NCBI GenBank assembly: GCA_028689545.1
Contig: JAQVCX010000001.1
Coordinates: 62,001-126,000, forward strand
Length of the DNA stretch: 64,000 nucleotides
Direction of reading: 5' to 3'
DNA from: Parabacteroides sp.
Lineage (GTDB): Bacteria > Bacteroidota > Bacteroidia > Bacteroidales > Tannerellaceae
The position numbers and the translations under genes were made by a program. Below, one piece after another: positions 27,603-36,393 of this stretch. The stretch's first letter is position 1. Each line of letters opens with the position of its first letter. A model generated the notes under the pieces. That model searched no databases and had not been told where the DNA came from. It saw only the letters and a program-made list of their open reading frames with translations.

Positions 27603-28002
27603 CCGGATGGAAACAAGAAAGGCGGGAAATATCCTTTCGGATACTTCTCGCCTTTGCTATATTATATAATGTATAGTGAGCTACACGATGAGCCGCATGA
27701 GCGATCTCATTCGAAACCAATACCGGAAGCAATGCCGCATATAGTCCCTGCGATATAGCGAGACTCCATTGGCTCTCCTCCTCCTTCTCCTTTTCCGCCT
27801 CGCCCACTTCGGATACTCCATCCATCAGCGCGGCGATACCGGTATGTAAGGACAAGTTCTTCTTCTGGAAACGGTCGGCTATGGAAAAAGACAACTGCCC
27901 GATCGTAACAGCCCTCTGTACACTGATGAAAGCCGCATACGCCTTCCGGCTCCATCTTCTGAAACGGAGCGCCTGCGAACGATATGTATACGACTTCCTC
28001 AT
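27553..28002 (-). CDS. Small protein of unknown function before bioB
   Basis: A 149-residue protein that I do not recognise. The N-terminus is strongly basic and aromatic ([18 protein letters not shown]), followed by [18 protein letters not shown]. The middle has an acidic charged run ([15 protein letters not shown]) and a hydrophobic helical stretch ([20 protein letters not shown]). Short Bacteroidales proteins with a similar [11 protein letters not shown] start occur near outer-membrane uptake genes, from memory only. It starts 21 bp after the POT transporter and precedes bioB. Its last residues ([16 protein letters not shown]) and stop codon come from repeat copy 3, so the ancestral end was probably near residue 133. 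Confidence 0.7.
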   Translation of the reverse strand: MRKSYTYRSQALRFRRWSRKAYAAFISVQRAVTIGQLSFSIADRFQKKNLSLHTGIAALMDGVSEVGEAEKEKEEESQWSLAISQGLYAALLPVLVSNEIAHAAHRVAHYTLYNIAKARSIRKDISRLSCFHPVVETGRAPSHPLKIVI

Positions 28003-28023
28003 CTACTTCTTAATTCTCAATGA

Positions 28024-29679
28024 TTAAGCCACTTTATCCAGCTTCTTCATGATAGAGAACATGAACAACGCGGACAGTAAGCAAAGAACGATCAATACGC
28101 TCCATACCATCCACAACTCCATGCCACCCCACAAATAACCGATGATAGCGACCAAATAGTTACCGATAGCCGTAGCCACGAACCAACCACCCATCATCAT
28201 ACCTTTGTACTTAGGAGGAGCCACCTTCGAAACGAAAGAGATACCCATCGGAGAAAGCAACAACTCGGCGAAGGTCAATACCAGATAAGTCGAGATCAAC
28301 CAGTTCGGAGAGACCAATACCTGGAGCTTGTTGTCGGCCGCCAAAGCGTCCGGAGTAGGCAAGCCCATGGAACCGATCGCCAATACAAGGAAACCGCATG
28401 CCGCGATCAACATACCCAATCCGATCTTACGCGGAGCGGACGGCTCTTTCTTCTTCTTGGCCAGATAGCCGAAGAGTGCCAACGACACCGGGGTAAGCAC
28501 CACTACGAAGAACGGGTTGAACTGTTGGAACATCTGGGGCAGGATGGTCATCGTATCCGGCATAGCCATATACTTAACCGCTAAGATCACCAAAGCGCCA
28601 GCACTTACCACGGCGGCGATGATCTTATTCTTTTTGACCTCAGACTGGAAGATGGCGAACATGCCATATACGGCGATCGCTAGCAATGCCAGGTTGAAGA
28701 CGTCGAATCCCAGACGGTCAAGGCCGGTGGCCTGGTTTGCCGTATAGTCGCGTGCGAAGAACGTCATGGTCAATCCGTTCTGGTGGAAGGCCATCCAGAA
28801 GAATAATACGACGGCGAATACCAATAACAAGGCGACGATACGTTGCTTGGTCTCAGCAGGAGACAGCTCCTCTTGTTGTACGTGAGCGGCTTGCGCTTGC
28901 TTCATGTTCACGTCAGCGTGCTTGAATGTAGAGCGGAAGATCATATAGATCGCCATGGATACGATCAAGGATATACAAGCTACACCGAATCCGTAATTGT
29001 AAGCCTCGGATAAGCGCTCGATGTAAGAGGAACAGAAAGTAGCCGTATCGCCCGTGTAACCCTGTGAGGCTTGCAAGTCCGTTAGTACTTGGGCGTTATC
29101 GGCGGAGATCGTCCCGTTCAGGAACTGGTGCGCCAAAGAGGGTATTTGAGACTCATAGGTGAAATTGTATTTCGCCAACATCCAGTCCGTCATTTTAGTG
29201 GCGGCGGTAGGGGCGAACATGGCGCCTATGTTGATCGCCATATAGAATAGGCTGAACGCTTGGTCGCGCTTGTTCCTATATTCCGGGGCATCATATAAGT
29301 TACCCACCATCACTTGCAAGTTTCCTTTGAATAATCCGGTTCCGCAGGCGATCAAGGCAAGAGATCCGAACATCATCATCTTGCCGGCCTCGGCATCCAT
29401 CGGGATCGCTAGCAGGAGATATCCCAGGAACATGATGATGATACCCGAGGTAACCATCTTTCCATAACCGAACTTATCGGCCATCATACCGCCAATCAAT
29501 GGCATAAAATACACGAACGCTAAGAAGCTAGCGAAGATCGTTGATGTCTCGGAGGCTGTATAGCCGAATTTCGCTTGCAGGAATAGCGTGAAAATAGCAA
29601 GCATGGTGTAATAACCGAAGCGTTCGCCCGTGTTGGCGAGCGCTAGGGCGTAGAGTCCTTTAGGTTGTCCTTGTAACAT
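28024..29679 (-). CDS. POT-family (PTR2) oligopeptide transporter
   Basis: A 551-residue major-facilitator protein of the proton-dependent oligopeptide transporter family with about 14 helices. The family motif in helix 1 reads NTGERFGYYTM: the second Glu-Arg pair and the aromatic block are kept, but the first Glu of ExxERFxYY is Asn here. FYMAINIGAMFAPT (PTR2 signature 2 region), FAELLLSPMGISFVSKVAP and KGMMMGGWFVATAIGNYL are typical. It lies 26 bp after DUF4831 and 21 bp before the small unknown gene, so it is probably in the same transcript as the biotin genes. Substrate probably di/tripeptides, or another small molecule given the altered motif. Confidence 0.93.
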   Translation of the reverse strand: MLQGQPKGLYALALANTGERFGYYTMLAIFTLFLQAKFGYTASETSTIFASFLAFVYFMPLIGGMMADKFGYGKMVTSGIIIMFLGYLLLAIPMDAEAGKMMMFGSLALIACGTGLFKGNLQVMVGNLYDAPEYRNKRDQAFSLFYMAINIGAMFAPTAATKMTDWMLAKYNFTYESQIPSLAHQFLNGTISADNAQVLTDLQASQGYTGDTATFCSSYIERLSEAYNYGFGVACISLIVSMAIYMIFRSTFKHADVNMKQAQAAHVQQEELSPAETKQRIVALLLVFAVVLFFWMAFHQNGLTMTFFARDYTANQATGLDRLGFDVFNLALLAIAVYGMFAIFQSEVKKNKIIAAVVSAGALVILAVKYMAMPDTMTILPQMFQQFNPFFVVVLTPVSLALFGYLAKKKKEPSAPRKIGLGMLIAACGFLVLAIGSMGLPTPDALAADNKLQVLVSPNWLISTYLVLTFAELLLSPMGISFVSKVAPPKYKGMMMGGWFVATAIGNYLVAIIGYLWGGMELWMVWSVLIVLCLLSALFMFSIMKKLDKVA

Positions 29680-29705
29680 GTGTTTTAGATAATATTAGTT
29701 TATAC

Positions 29706-30773
29706 TTATTGAATTATTTGCTTTATGGCACCGGTTTCCGGATAGAAAAGAACCTTGACGGGCGCTTTCTTATCCTCAAACATAACGGGGGCTAGCCCTT
29801 CCCGTGTCCCGAATTGAGTGACCTGGGCCTCTCCCTTGTAGAGCGGTTTCTTGTTCATGAGTATTTCTATGCTGGCCTTACCCGGAACATTGTAAACGAT
29901 CCCCTTCAATGATTTGTCTTTCTTCTCGGCATCCTTGGCATCTAGGATCGGGGCTCTTTCTGTCGCTTTCAAGTTCATATAGACCGGTGTGCCGCCTAAA
30001 TCGTCCGTGTCTACGATACCTAGCTGCTTGGAGAAACGGAACAATATCTCTTTGTCGAGGTCGTCGTGAGGGATAATGCTTACCTCATAATGCTCGGTCT
30101 CTTTGCCCAGGATCCCGGTGAATAGGTTTGTCAATGCTTTTTCTTGCTCCTCCAATTGCTGGATCACCAGCTTCATGGCCTCGCCATCGGGGGGTAAGTT
30201 ATCCGCCTCGCCGGTCAAGATGTTCAAACGGCTTTCGCGGATACGGTAGATTTGCTTGGCGGCTACCTCGGCTTGTTTGGCGGTAGAGCCTGCCATCAGT
30301 AATTCTTCCGAGAAGACAGATGTGTCTGTCACCTTTTGCTGAGGGCCTTTGTTCTTCTTTACCGCGTCGAGCTCGGATTCGCCGGGTGTATATTCCGCGT
30401 TTATCGAGCATAATAGGCCGTCTTCGGTAAGATACGCGTAAGGGGCTACGGTGCCTTGCTTGAATTCTACGATATAGGTATTATCCGAGTCGGGTAATCC
30501 CCGGTTGATCAGACTGATTTTCCCGAGATCGAAATAAACCTTGTCTTCCGTGACCGCGTCTTTCACGCCTAGATACTTCTCGGCGTATTGATAGTAAGGC
30601 CCGGCTTTGCAGGTCACCCTCGTCACTTCGGCGTCTACGACTAGCGAGGTCTTGGGCAGCGAGTAGGTGATCCCGAAATTATTCGCTTTCACGGCGTTCT
30701 TCTTTACCACCTTGGTTTGTGCCATAAGCGGCATCCCTAGGAGTAAACTAGCTATAATGATTAGATTCTTCAT
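29706..30773 (-). CDS. DUF4831 family exported protein
   Basis: A 355-residue exported protein with a signal peptide (IIIASLLLGMPLMAQ, cleavage about residue 19). It resembles the Bacteroidales family DUF4831: VVKKNAVKANNFGITYSLPK then KTSLVVDAEVTRVTCKAGPY near the start, and a long helical middle (SVFSEELLMAGSTAKQAEVA). Function unknown. It heads the tightly spaced minus-strand run that continues through the POT transporter to the biotin genes, and a good promoter lies 34 bp upstream. Confidence 0.85.
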   Translation of the reverse strand: MKNLIIIASLLLGMPLMAQTKVVKKNAVKANNFGITYSLPKTSLVVDAEVTRVTCKAGPYYQYAEKYLGVKDAVTEDKVYFDLGKISLINRGLPDSDNTYIVEFKQGTVAPYAYLTEDGLLCSINAEYTPGESELDAVKKNKGPQQKVTDTSVFSEELLMAGSTAKQAEVAAKQIYRIRESRLNILTGEADNLPPDGEAMKLVIQQLEEQEKALTNLFTGILGKETEHYEVSIIPHDDLDKEILFRFSKQLGIVDTDDLGGTPVYMNLKATERAPILDAKDAEKKDKSLKGIVYNVPGKASIEILMNKKPLYKGEAQVTQFGTREGLAPVMFEDKKAPVKVLFYPETGAIKQIIQ

Positions 30774-30806
30774 ATCCCAGTTTATTTAGTTTGGTATATT
30801 ATCGTG

Positions 30807-30837
30807 CAAAACTAGGAAATATTTTGCTTAAAACCAA
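30807..30837 (-). promoter_or_regulatory. Bacteroidetes-type promoter for the DUF4831-POT-biotin run
   Basis: On the minus strand TTGG (30837-30834), a 19-bp spacer and TAGTTTTG (30814-30807), which matches TAnnTTTG exactly and the -33 box in three of four bases. The ATG follows 33 bp downstream. Confidence 0.65.
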
Positions 30838-30915
30838 CCAGGACAGTGTTCTTTATCTGGATTCTCGTAATAATACGTGCCGAATAGGTCGTTAACATTT
30901 TTTAGATGGTATGCT

Positions 30916-31083
30916 CATAGAGCCTAGGCTATGAGGGGTGATAGTGCCTCGTCTACGTGTGGTGATAGAGCCTCGTCTATGAGGGGTGATAGAGCCTAGG
31001 CTATGAGAGGTGATAGAGCCTAGGCTATGAGAGGTGAGAAAGCCTAGACTCTCTATGGTAAGAGAGCCTAGGCTATTAAGAGG
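30916..31083. repeat. Palindromic array C: seven 24-bp units centred on GCCTAGGC
   Basis: Units start at 30916, 30940, 30964, 30988, 31012, 31036 and 31060. The typical unit is GATAGAGCCTAGGCTATGAG plus AGGT. Units 1, 4, 5 and 7 keep the perfect TAGCCTAGGCTA-type palindrome; units 2 and 3 have CCTCGTC and unit 6 CCTAGAC at the centre. Units 4 and 5 are identical. Confidence 0.92.
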
Positions 31084-31113
31084 GCTAAATCTGTTGTGAA
31101 TGATTATCGCGTT

Positions 31114-32766
31114 CTAATAATTCTCGTTCTGGATCAAGGAGCCACCTACGAAGTCGATCTCGTTTTGGGGGATCGGATACGGCCAGGTCTTGTCGGTGAC
31201 ATTGCTTCCAGCTCCGGAATACCGGCCTTCTTCCGTCTTGTTGAGGGCTTGCATGGTCTGCTCGAAGATGCCCCAGCGGAGCAGGTCCGTATAGCGACGC
31301 CCCTCGCAAGCCAGCTCTACGCGGCGTTCGTGGCGTACGGCTTTGCGCAAATCGTCCGAGGTCTTTACCTTGTATTTCGCGTTGAAGATCTCTTCCGTTA
31401 CCTTTTTATCCTCCGGCACGTTGAACTTGCGGAGCTTGGCGAAGCTATCCGTAGGAGAGGAGGTGACGAACGCGCGATGGCGCACTTGGTTAATCAAGTC
31501 TACGGCCAATTGCTTATTGTCGCCTGTCTCTATCAAGCATTCCGCGTACATCAATAGCACGTCCGCGTAACGGATGTAGTAGAACGACCAATCTGTTTCT
31601 TGTAAACTACCTGTTGGTCTTCTGGAATAATCGATCCAATGCTTATGGCTATGTTGTCTGGGGAAATTATCGTAACCGGAATAATCATGAGTTTCTGTCG
31701 TTTCCATATCCGCTTTATAGAACACGTCACCATGAGAAATAATCGTATGTGCCAAGCGAGGATCTCCTACCTCATATTCATTCACTAGATCGTTGGTGGG
31801 ACATTCGCCTCCCCAGCCACCGGTAGCATTTCGTCCCATATTCATTTGCGGACCAACGGAGGCTAATGAATTGTAAGGGGGTTGGTAAGAACGTAATGTG
31901 ATAAATATAGCCTCTTTAGACATGTAGCCGTTCGCCTTGCTGTTAAACAAGGTCTGATAGTCATCGACCAATTCGTAAGAGCCGCTTTCCACGACGGCTT
32001 TCAGATCCGATTTGGCACCATCGTAATCGCCAAAGAACATCTTCACGCGGGCCCTGAACGATAGGGCGGCCTCTAGCGTGACACGTCCCTGGTCGTCGGC
32101 GCTGAGTGTCTTCGCGCTAGGCAGTTTCTTGTCGTTGATAGCGGCATCCAGGTCCGATAGGATGAATTTGCGGACTTCCTCCTTGTCGGCTTTCGCGATC
32201 GTGTTCTTATCTTCCGCTCCCAATACCTTGTCTATGATTGGGACATTGGCGAAAACGGTAGCCAGGTCGAAGTAATAGAACGCACGCATGAACTTGGCTT
32301 CCGCTATCCAACGTTCCTTGGTGTCGGTGCTGACAAATGCGCCTCCGGCGGCGATCAGCTCTGTCTCCGGCGTGACATTGGCTAAGAATACGTTGCACGC
32401 CGAGATAGCCACCTTGTAGCGGTGGTTCCAGAGATCGGTGAGCATGGAATTTGTTGTCGGCGGGTTTCCCCGGGTCAATTCCGATATGGTCACGCGGTCT
32501 GCCGCATCCGAGCCGCCCTTGGAGCAATCGTCCGTGATCTGGTCTCCCAGGTCGAACCACATTTGCTCGAAGGCCCAGATATCCAATAACGGCTGATAGC
32601 AGTTTACCAATAGTTTGTAACCTGCGTCTTCCGTCTTCAAGAACGTAGTCTCATCCAATGCCCCGTAGGTAGGGCGATCCAAGAAGTCTGAGTTACAGCT
32701 TACGATAAGTGCGCTTGTAAGTAAAGCGGCGATACAAGCCTTGCTTTTATTTATAATTGATTTCAT
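31114..32766 (-). CDS. SusD/RagB-like surface lipoprotein (locus 3)
   Basis: A 550-residue lipoprotein (signal SALIVSCNSDFLDRP, lipid cysteine about residue 24) with the full SusD/RagB layout. Seen are DFLDRPTYGALDETTFLKTE near the start, the helical core with EAKFMRAFYYFDLATVF, a typical YIRYADVLLMYAECLIE block and the terminal PYPIPQNEID. It starts 19 bp after its susC and ends locus 3. The ligand is unknown, but the associated DUF1080, oxidoreductase and isomerase-like genes suggest a glycoside or disaccharide. Confidence 0.96.
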   Translation of the reverse strand: MKSIINKSKACIAALLTSALIVSCNSDFLDRPTYGALDETTFLKTEDAGYKLLVNCYQPLLDIWAFEQMWFDLGDQITDDCSKGGSDAADRVTISELTRGNPPTTNSMLTDLWNHRYKVAISACNVFLANVTPETELIAAGGAFVSTDTKERWIAEAKFMRAFYYFDLATVFANVPIIDKVLGAEDKNTIAKADKEEVRKFILSDLDAAINDKKLPSAKTLSADDQGRVTLEAALSFRARVKMFFGDYDGAKSDLKAVVESGSYELVDDYQTLFNSKANGYMSKEAIFITLRSYQPPYNSLASVGPQMNMGRNATGGWGGECPTNDLVNEYEVGDPRLAHTIISHGDVFYKADMETTETHDYSGYDNFPRQHSHKHWIDYSRRPTGSLQETDWSFYYIRYADVLLMYAECLIETGDNKQLAVDLINQVRHRAFVTSSPTDSFAKLRKFNVPEDKKVTEEIFNAKYKVKTSDDLRKAVRHERRVELACEGRRYTDLLRWGIFEQTMQALNKTEEGRYSGAGSNVTDKTWPYPIPQNEIDFVGGSLIQNENY

Positions 32767-32785
32767 GTTATCTTCATTTTAAAGA

Positions 32786-35700
32786 TTATAGTTTCATGCT
32801 AATACCAAACATAAAGGTTCTCGCTTGCGGATAGTATCCCATATCCACGCCTTTATAAATAGGATTCTGGTTGAACTCACCGATTTCCGGGTCTAGTCCG
32901 GAGTATCCTGTGATGGTGAACAGGTTCTGTGCCGCTACGAATACACGCAGGTTGTTGAGCGTGATCTTCCGGGTGATGGAAGACGGGATCGTGTAACCGA
33001 TCTGCAGGTTCTTCAAGCGTACGTAGGAGCCATTCTCGACGAACCATTCGGACATCTCGCGGTTCAGGCGGCTATCGGCGTCGATGGCGAAGTTCTCGTT
33101 CGTGCTACCCGGGCCGTCCCAGAAGGTGGTCAGGATATCTTTCGGGGCGTTGTACCAACCCACGCCTCCGTAGATATCGTATTTCACGATGTTCAACAGG
33201 TCATTGCCCACGGATCCTTGGAAGAACGCGGAGAAGTCGAAGCCTCTGTACTCGGCTCCCAGCGTCAGTCCGAACGTGAAGTCGGGATGTGGGTTACCGA
33301 TCATCGTACGGTCGTCGTCATCCAGTTTCCCGTCTTTGTTCAAGTCTACGAACTTCAAGTCGCCCGGCTTGGCGTTGGGCATGACGGTCTTGTCGTTGTT
33401 CTTATAACTATCCACCTCTTCCTGTGTCTGGAAAACGCCATCGGTCTTATAGCCGTAGTAATATCCGATCGGTTTCCCTACTTCAGTCATGGTGTAGGTG
33501 TAGTATCCCAGGTGGACACCCTTTCCCGGGATGTTCGCCTCGCTGCCTAAGTCCTTGATCTCGTTCTTGTAAGTAGAAAGGTTTCCGTTCAAGTGATAAT
33601 TGAAGTCTTTGCCTATCTTGCCATCGTAGCCGATCGATACCTCGAAGCCCTTGTTGCTGATGCTACCGGCGTTTACCCACGGCGTGTTGGGGAATCCTAA
33701 ACCCGCGGGGCTGGGGACTTGTACCAACATGTCCTTTGTATCTCGGGAGTAATAATCGAACGTAGCCCGCAGGGAACCGTCGAAGAAGGCGAGGTCTAAG
33801 CCTAGGTCCAACTGGCGGGTCGTCTCCCATTTCAAGTTAGGGTTGCCCACTTGCGAGCGAGAGGCGAACAAGGCCGGATTGCCCATCCCGAACTGATAAT
33901 ACTGCGCGTACCAAATGGAGGGATTTCCATTGCCATATTGGCTGAGGTAAGCCCCGGCCGGGATGGTTTGGTTACCGATCTCTCCCCAGCCTACTCTCAA
34001 CTTGCCTTGAGACAACCAGCTCTTCGTGCTTTCCAGGAAACGCTCCTCCGAGAAATTCCAGCCTCCGGATACCGACGGGAAGAAGCCCCAGCGATTACCC
34101 GCCCCGAATTTGGACGAGCCGTCCCAGCGGACATTCGCCGTAATCATGTACCGGTTATCAAAGGAATAGAACACACGGCCGAAGTAAGAGTTCAACGCGT
34201 TGATGCGGAAATAGCCGCTAGCGGCGGGGTTGATGGTTCCCGCGTTGAGGATTTGCTGGCTGGGATCGTTGTTTACCATGCCCTCTTTTGACGCTGATAT
34301 CTCCTCGTAACGCTCCTTTTCCGCCGATGTTCCGATCATGGCGGATATGGCGTGCTTGTCGAACTTGTCCGCGTATGTCAGGTAATTATCGAATACCCAA
34401 TAGTCCGTGTTGTAGCTGGTGCGGCCCACTTTGGCGTACGAGCTGTATTCGTCTCCGTCCAAGTAATATTTAGGGGTAAAGGCATCGCTTTGGTCGCGCA
34501 TGATATCGACGGCGATACTAGACTTGAATGTCAAGAAGGGGAATAACTTAAATTCTCCTGTGATATTACTCTTCGTGGAGATTCCATGCCATTCGTTTCG
34601 AGCCGAACGATCTACTTGGGCCAATGGGTTCTGCTTGTTTGAGTATAACACGCCAGTGTAGCGAGACCATGGGTTGGTAGGCTCATATCCGTTGTATATC
34701 CGATCGCTCATGAAGTCGGGTACGTCTACCAGGTTGTCACGGTATACCGGCGTGATCGGGTCGGCGGCGGCGGCGATAAACGCGGTGGCGTTGTAGGAAT
34801 CATTTTCTTGAATGTTCTTGCGAGATTGATAGATCACATTGACATTTGCGGATAGGTTCAACCATTTCGTCACTTCCGAGTCAACGTTTAATCTACCGGA
34901 TAAGCGTTCATAATCGGACCCTTTCAAGATACCTTTATGGTTCATGTAGCTAAAGCTGGAACGATATCTGAGTTTATTCATACCGCCGGAGAAAGCCAGG
35001 TTGTAGGTTTGGTTCACGGCTTCTTTGGGTTTACGGTTTATCTCGTCCCACCAGTCTGTACCCTCACGTCCGCCATTCTTTCCGAGGAAAGAAAGGATCT
35101 CTTCCCGCTTTTCGGGGGTGGCGAAATCGTCGGTCAGCTCTTTCCCAGCCGCCGTGTACGCACGGTTCTTGTATTCCATAAAGCCTTCGGCATCCAATAA
35201 ATCATAACGCTTGGAAGCTGCTTGGAAACCTATGCTCATGTCAAATTCAATATTACTGCGGTAACTCTCTCCACTCGCGCCTCGTTTTGTCGTGACTAAT
35301 ACGACACCATTCGCCGCACGTGATCCATAGATAGCTTGTGCGGAAGCGTCTTTTAGGACCTCTATATTCTCGATGTCACGAGGATTCAGCCATCCGATAT
35401 CCCCTTGTGGCAGGCCATCGACTACATACAATGGGTTGTTTCCATATTGAGAGAGGGTACCGACACCACGGATACGCACGTCGCCCAAGGAACCCGGGCT
35501 ACCGGAATTGGCCGTGATGGTCACGCCGGCTACCTTTCCTTGCAAGGCATCGGATGCGCTACGCAGAGGAAGGGCAGAGATCTCCTCGCCTTTTATCTGC
35601 GATATGGCTCCCGTCAAGTCACTTTTCTTGAAAGAACCGTAACCTACTACTACTACCTCATCCAGCTTCTGGGTATCTTCAGATAAAGTGACGTTGATAT

Positions 35701-36283
35701 TATTTCTATTACTTGCTTTGATGTCTTGTTGTAAGAAACCAATGTACGAGAACTCGATAATAGCGTTTTCCGGTACGTTCTCTAGGCTGTAGTTACCGTC
35801 TATATCCGTCGTGGTTCCTATCGTCGTACCTTTCACTACAACGTTTACTCCGACTAGCGGATCGCCATTCGTGCTTGCGACATGTCCTGTCAATCGTTTT
35901 ACTGCTTGATTGACAGAAGATACTCCCATCTCTCGCACGGACTTATTCGTGAGCACAACGTGATTCTTGACGATCTTATACGTGATGTCTGTGCCTTTGA
36001 ATACATTGCTTAATACCTGTTCGATCGTCTCTCCTTTGATAGCAACATCAACCTTTTTGTTCAAGTTGATCTGATTATCATTATAGAAGAATTTGTATTC
36101 ACTTTGATCTTCTATCGCTTTAAATACTTCCGTGATAGTCCCCTTTGTTATATTTAAGGAAATGATTTGTGCTGATGCCGCTGTTGTATACGGCTGGAAA
36201 AAGGTTAAGCACAAACCTAAGAATAATGATTTTTTCAGGGTGCTGTAATTAGTTCTACCAGAACTCCCTATATGATTAGCCAT
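32786..36283 (-). CDS. SusC-like TonB-dependent receptor with STN domain (locus 3)
   Basis: A 1,165-residue outer-membrane channel and signalling receptor. I took the ATG at 36283 (MANHIGSSGR); the frame is open 16 codons further but that extension would spoil the signal peptide. The order is signal peptide (to about ASA, residue 38), STN domain for FecR contact (about 45-115), carboxypeptidase-regulatory-like domain (LTGHVASTNGDPLVGVNVVV), plug with IYGSRAANGVVLVTTKRG, then the barrel ending MFGISMKL. The intact STN domain and the FecR and sigma genes just upstream point to ligand-induced trans-envelope signalling. Confidence 0.96.
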   Translation of the reverse strand: MANHIGSSGRTNYSTLKKSLFLGLCLTFFQPYTTAASAQIISLNITKGTITEVFKAIEDQSEYKFFYNDNQINLNKKVDVAIKGETIEQVLSNVFKGTDITYKIVKNHVVLTNKSVREMGVSSVNQAVKRLTGHVASTNGDPLVGVNVVVKGTTIGTTTDIDGNYSLENVPENAIIEFSYIGFLQQDIKASNRNNINVTLSEDTQKLDEVVVVGYGSFKKSDLTGAISQIKGEEISALPLRSASDALQGKVAGVTITANSGSPGSLGDVRIRGVGTLSQYGNNPLYVVDGLPQGDIGWLNPRDIENIEVLKDASAQAIYGSRAANGVVLVTTKRGASGESYRSNIEFDMSIGFQAASKRYDLLDAEGFMEYKNRAYTAAGKELTDDFATPEKREEILSFLGKNGGREGTDWWDEINRKPKEAVNQTYNLAFSGGMNKLRYRSSFSYMNHKGILKGSDYERLSGRLNVDSEVTKWLNLSANVNVIYQSRKNIQENDSYNATAFIAAAADPITPVYRDNLVDVPDFMSDRIYNGYEPTNPWSRYTGVLYSNKQNPLAQVDRSARNEWHGISTKSNITGEFKLFPFLTFKSSIAVDIMRDQSDAFTPKYYLDGDEYSSYAKVGRTSYNTDYWVFDNYLTYADKFDKHAISAMIGTSAEKERYEEISASKEGMVNNDPSQQILNAGTINPAASGYFRINALNSYFGRVFYSFDNRYMITANVRWDGSSKFGAGNRWGFFPSVSGGWNFSEERFLESTKSWLSQGKLRVGWGEIGNQTIPAGAYLSQYGNGNPSIWYAQYYQFGMGNPALFASRSQVGNPNLKWETTRQLDLGLDLAFFDGSLRATFDYYSRDTKDMLVQVPSPAGLGFPNTPWVNAGSISNKGFEVSIGYDGKIGKDFNYHLNGNLSTYKNEIKDLGSEANIPGKGVHLGYYTYTMTEVGKPIGYYYGYKTDGVFQTQEEVDSYKNNDKTVMPNAKPGDLKFVDLNKDGKLDDDDRTMIGNPHPDFTFGLTLGAEYRGFDFSAFFQGSVGNDLLNIVKYDIYGGVGWYNAPKDILTTFWDGPGSTNENFAIDADSRLNREMSEWFVENGSYVRLKNLQIGYTIPSSITRKITLNNLRVFVAAQNLFTITGYSGLDPEIGEFNQNPIYKGVDMGYYPQARTFMFGISMKL

Positions 36284-36393
36284 AATTAATGAATTTAAGA
36301 TTAATAATAGATCTACAATGTTTTGTTTCACTCGTGTCGCACTAATAACCAGTATTCTCCATACGCAAGACTGTTTTTAAGATTAATAATTTA

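Larger units (their letters stand above)
30774..31113. other. Gap between susD (locus 3) and the DUF4831 gene
   Basis: A 340-bp stretch without a gene. It holds the promoter at 30807-30837 and the seven-unit array at 30916-31083. The remaining 30 bp next to the susD stop are unremarkable. Confidence 0.7.

Noticed and set aside
27470..27616. Longer bioB start reaching into repeat copy 3
   Set aside because: The added residues are translation of the repeat and the known BioB N-terminus begins at 27469.
30916..31083. CRISPR-like repeat array
   Set aside because: Units are 24 bp with no spacers between them, are palindromic and vary; no cas genes are near. The same holds for the 22-bp arrays.
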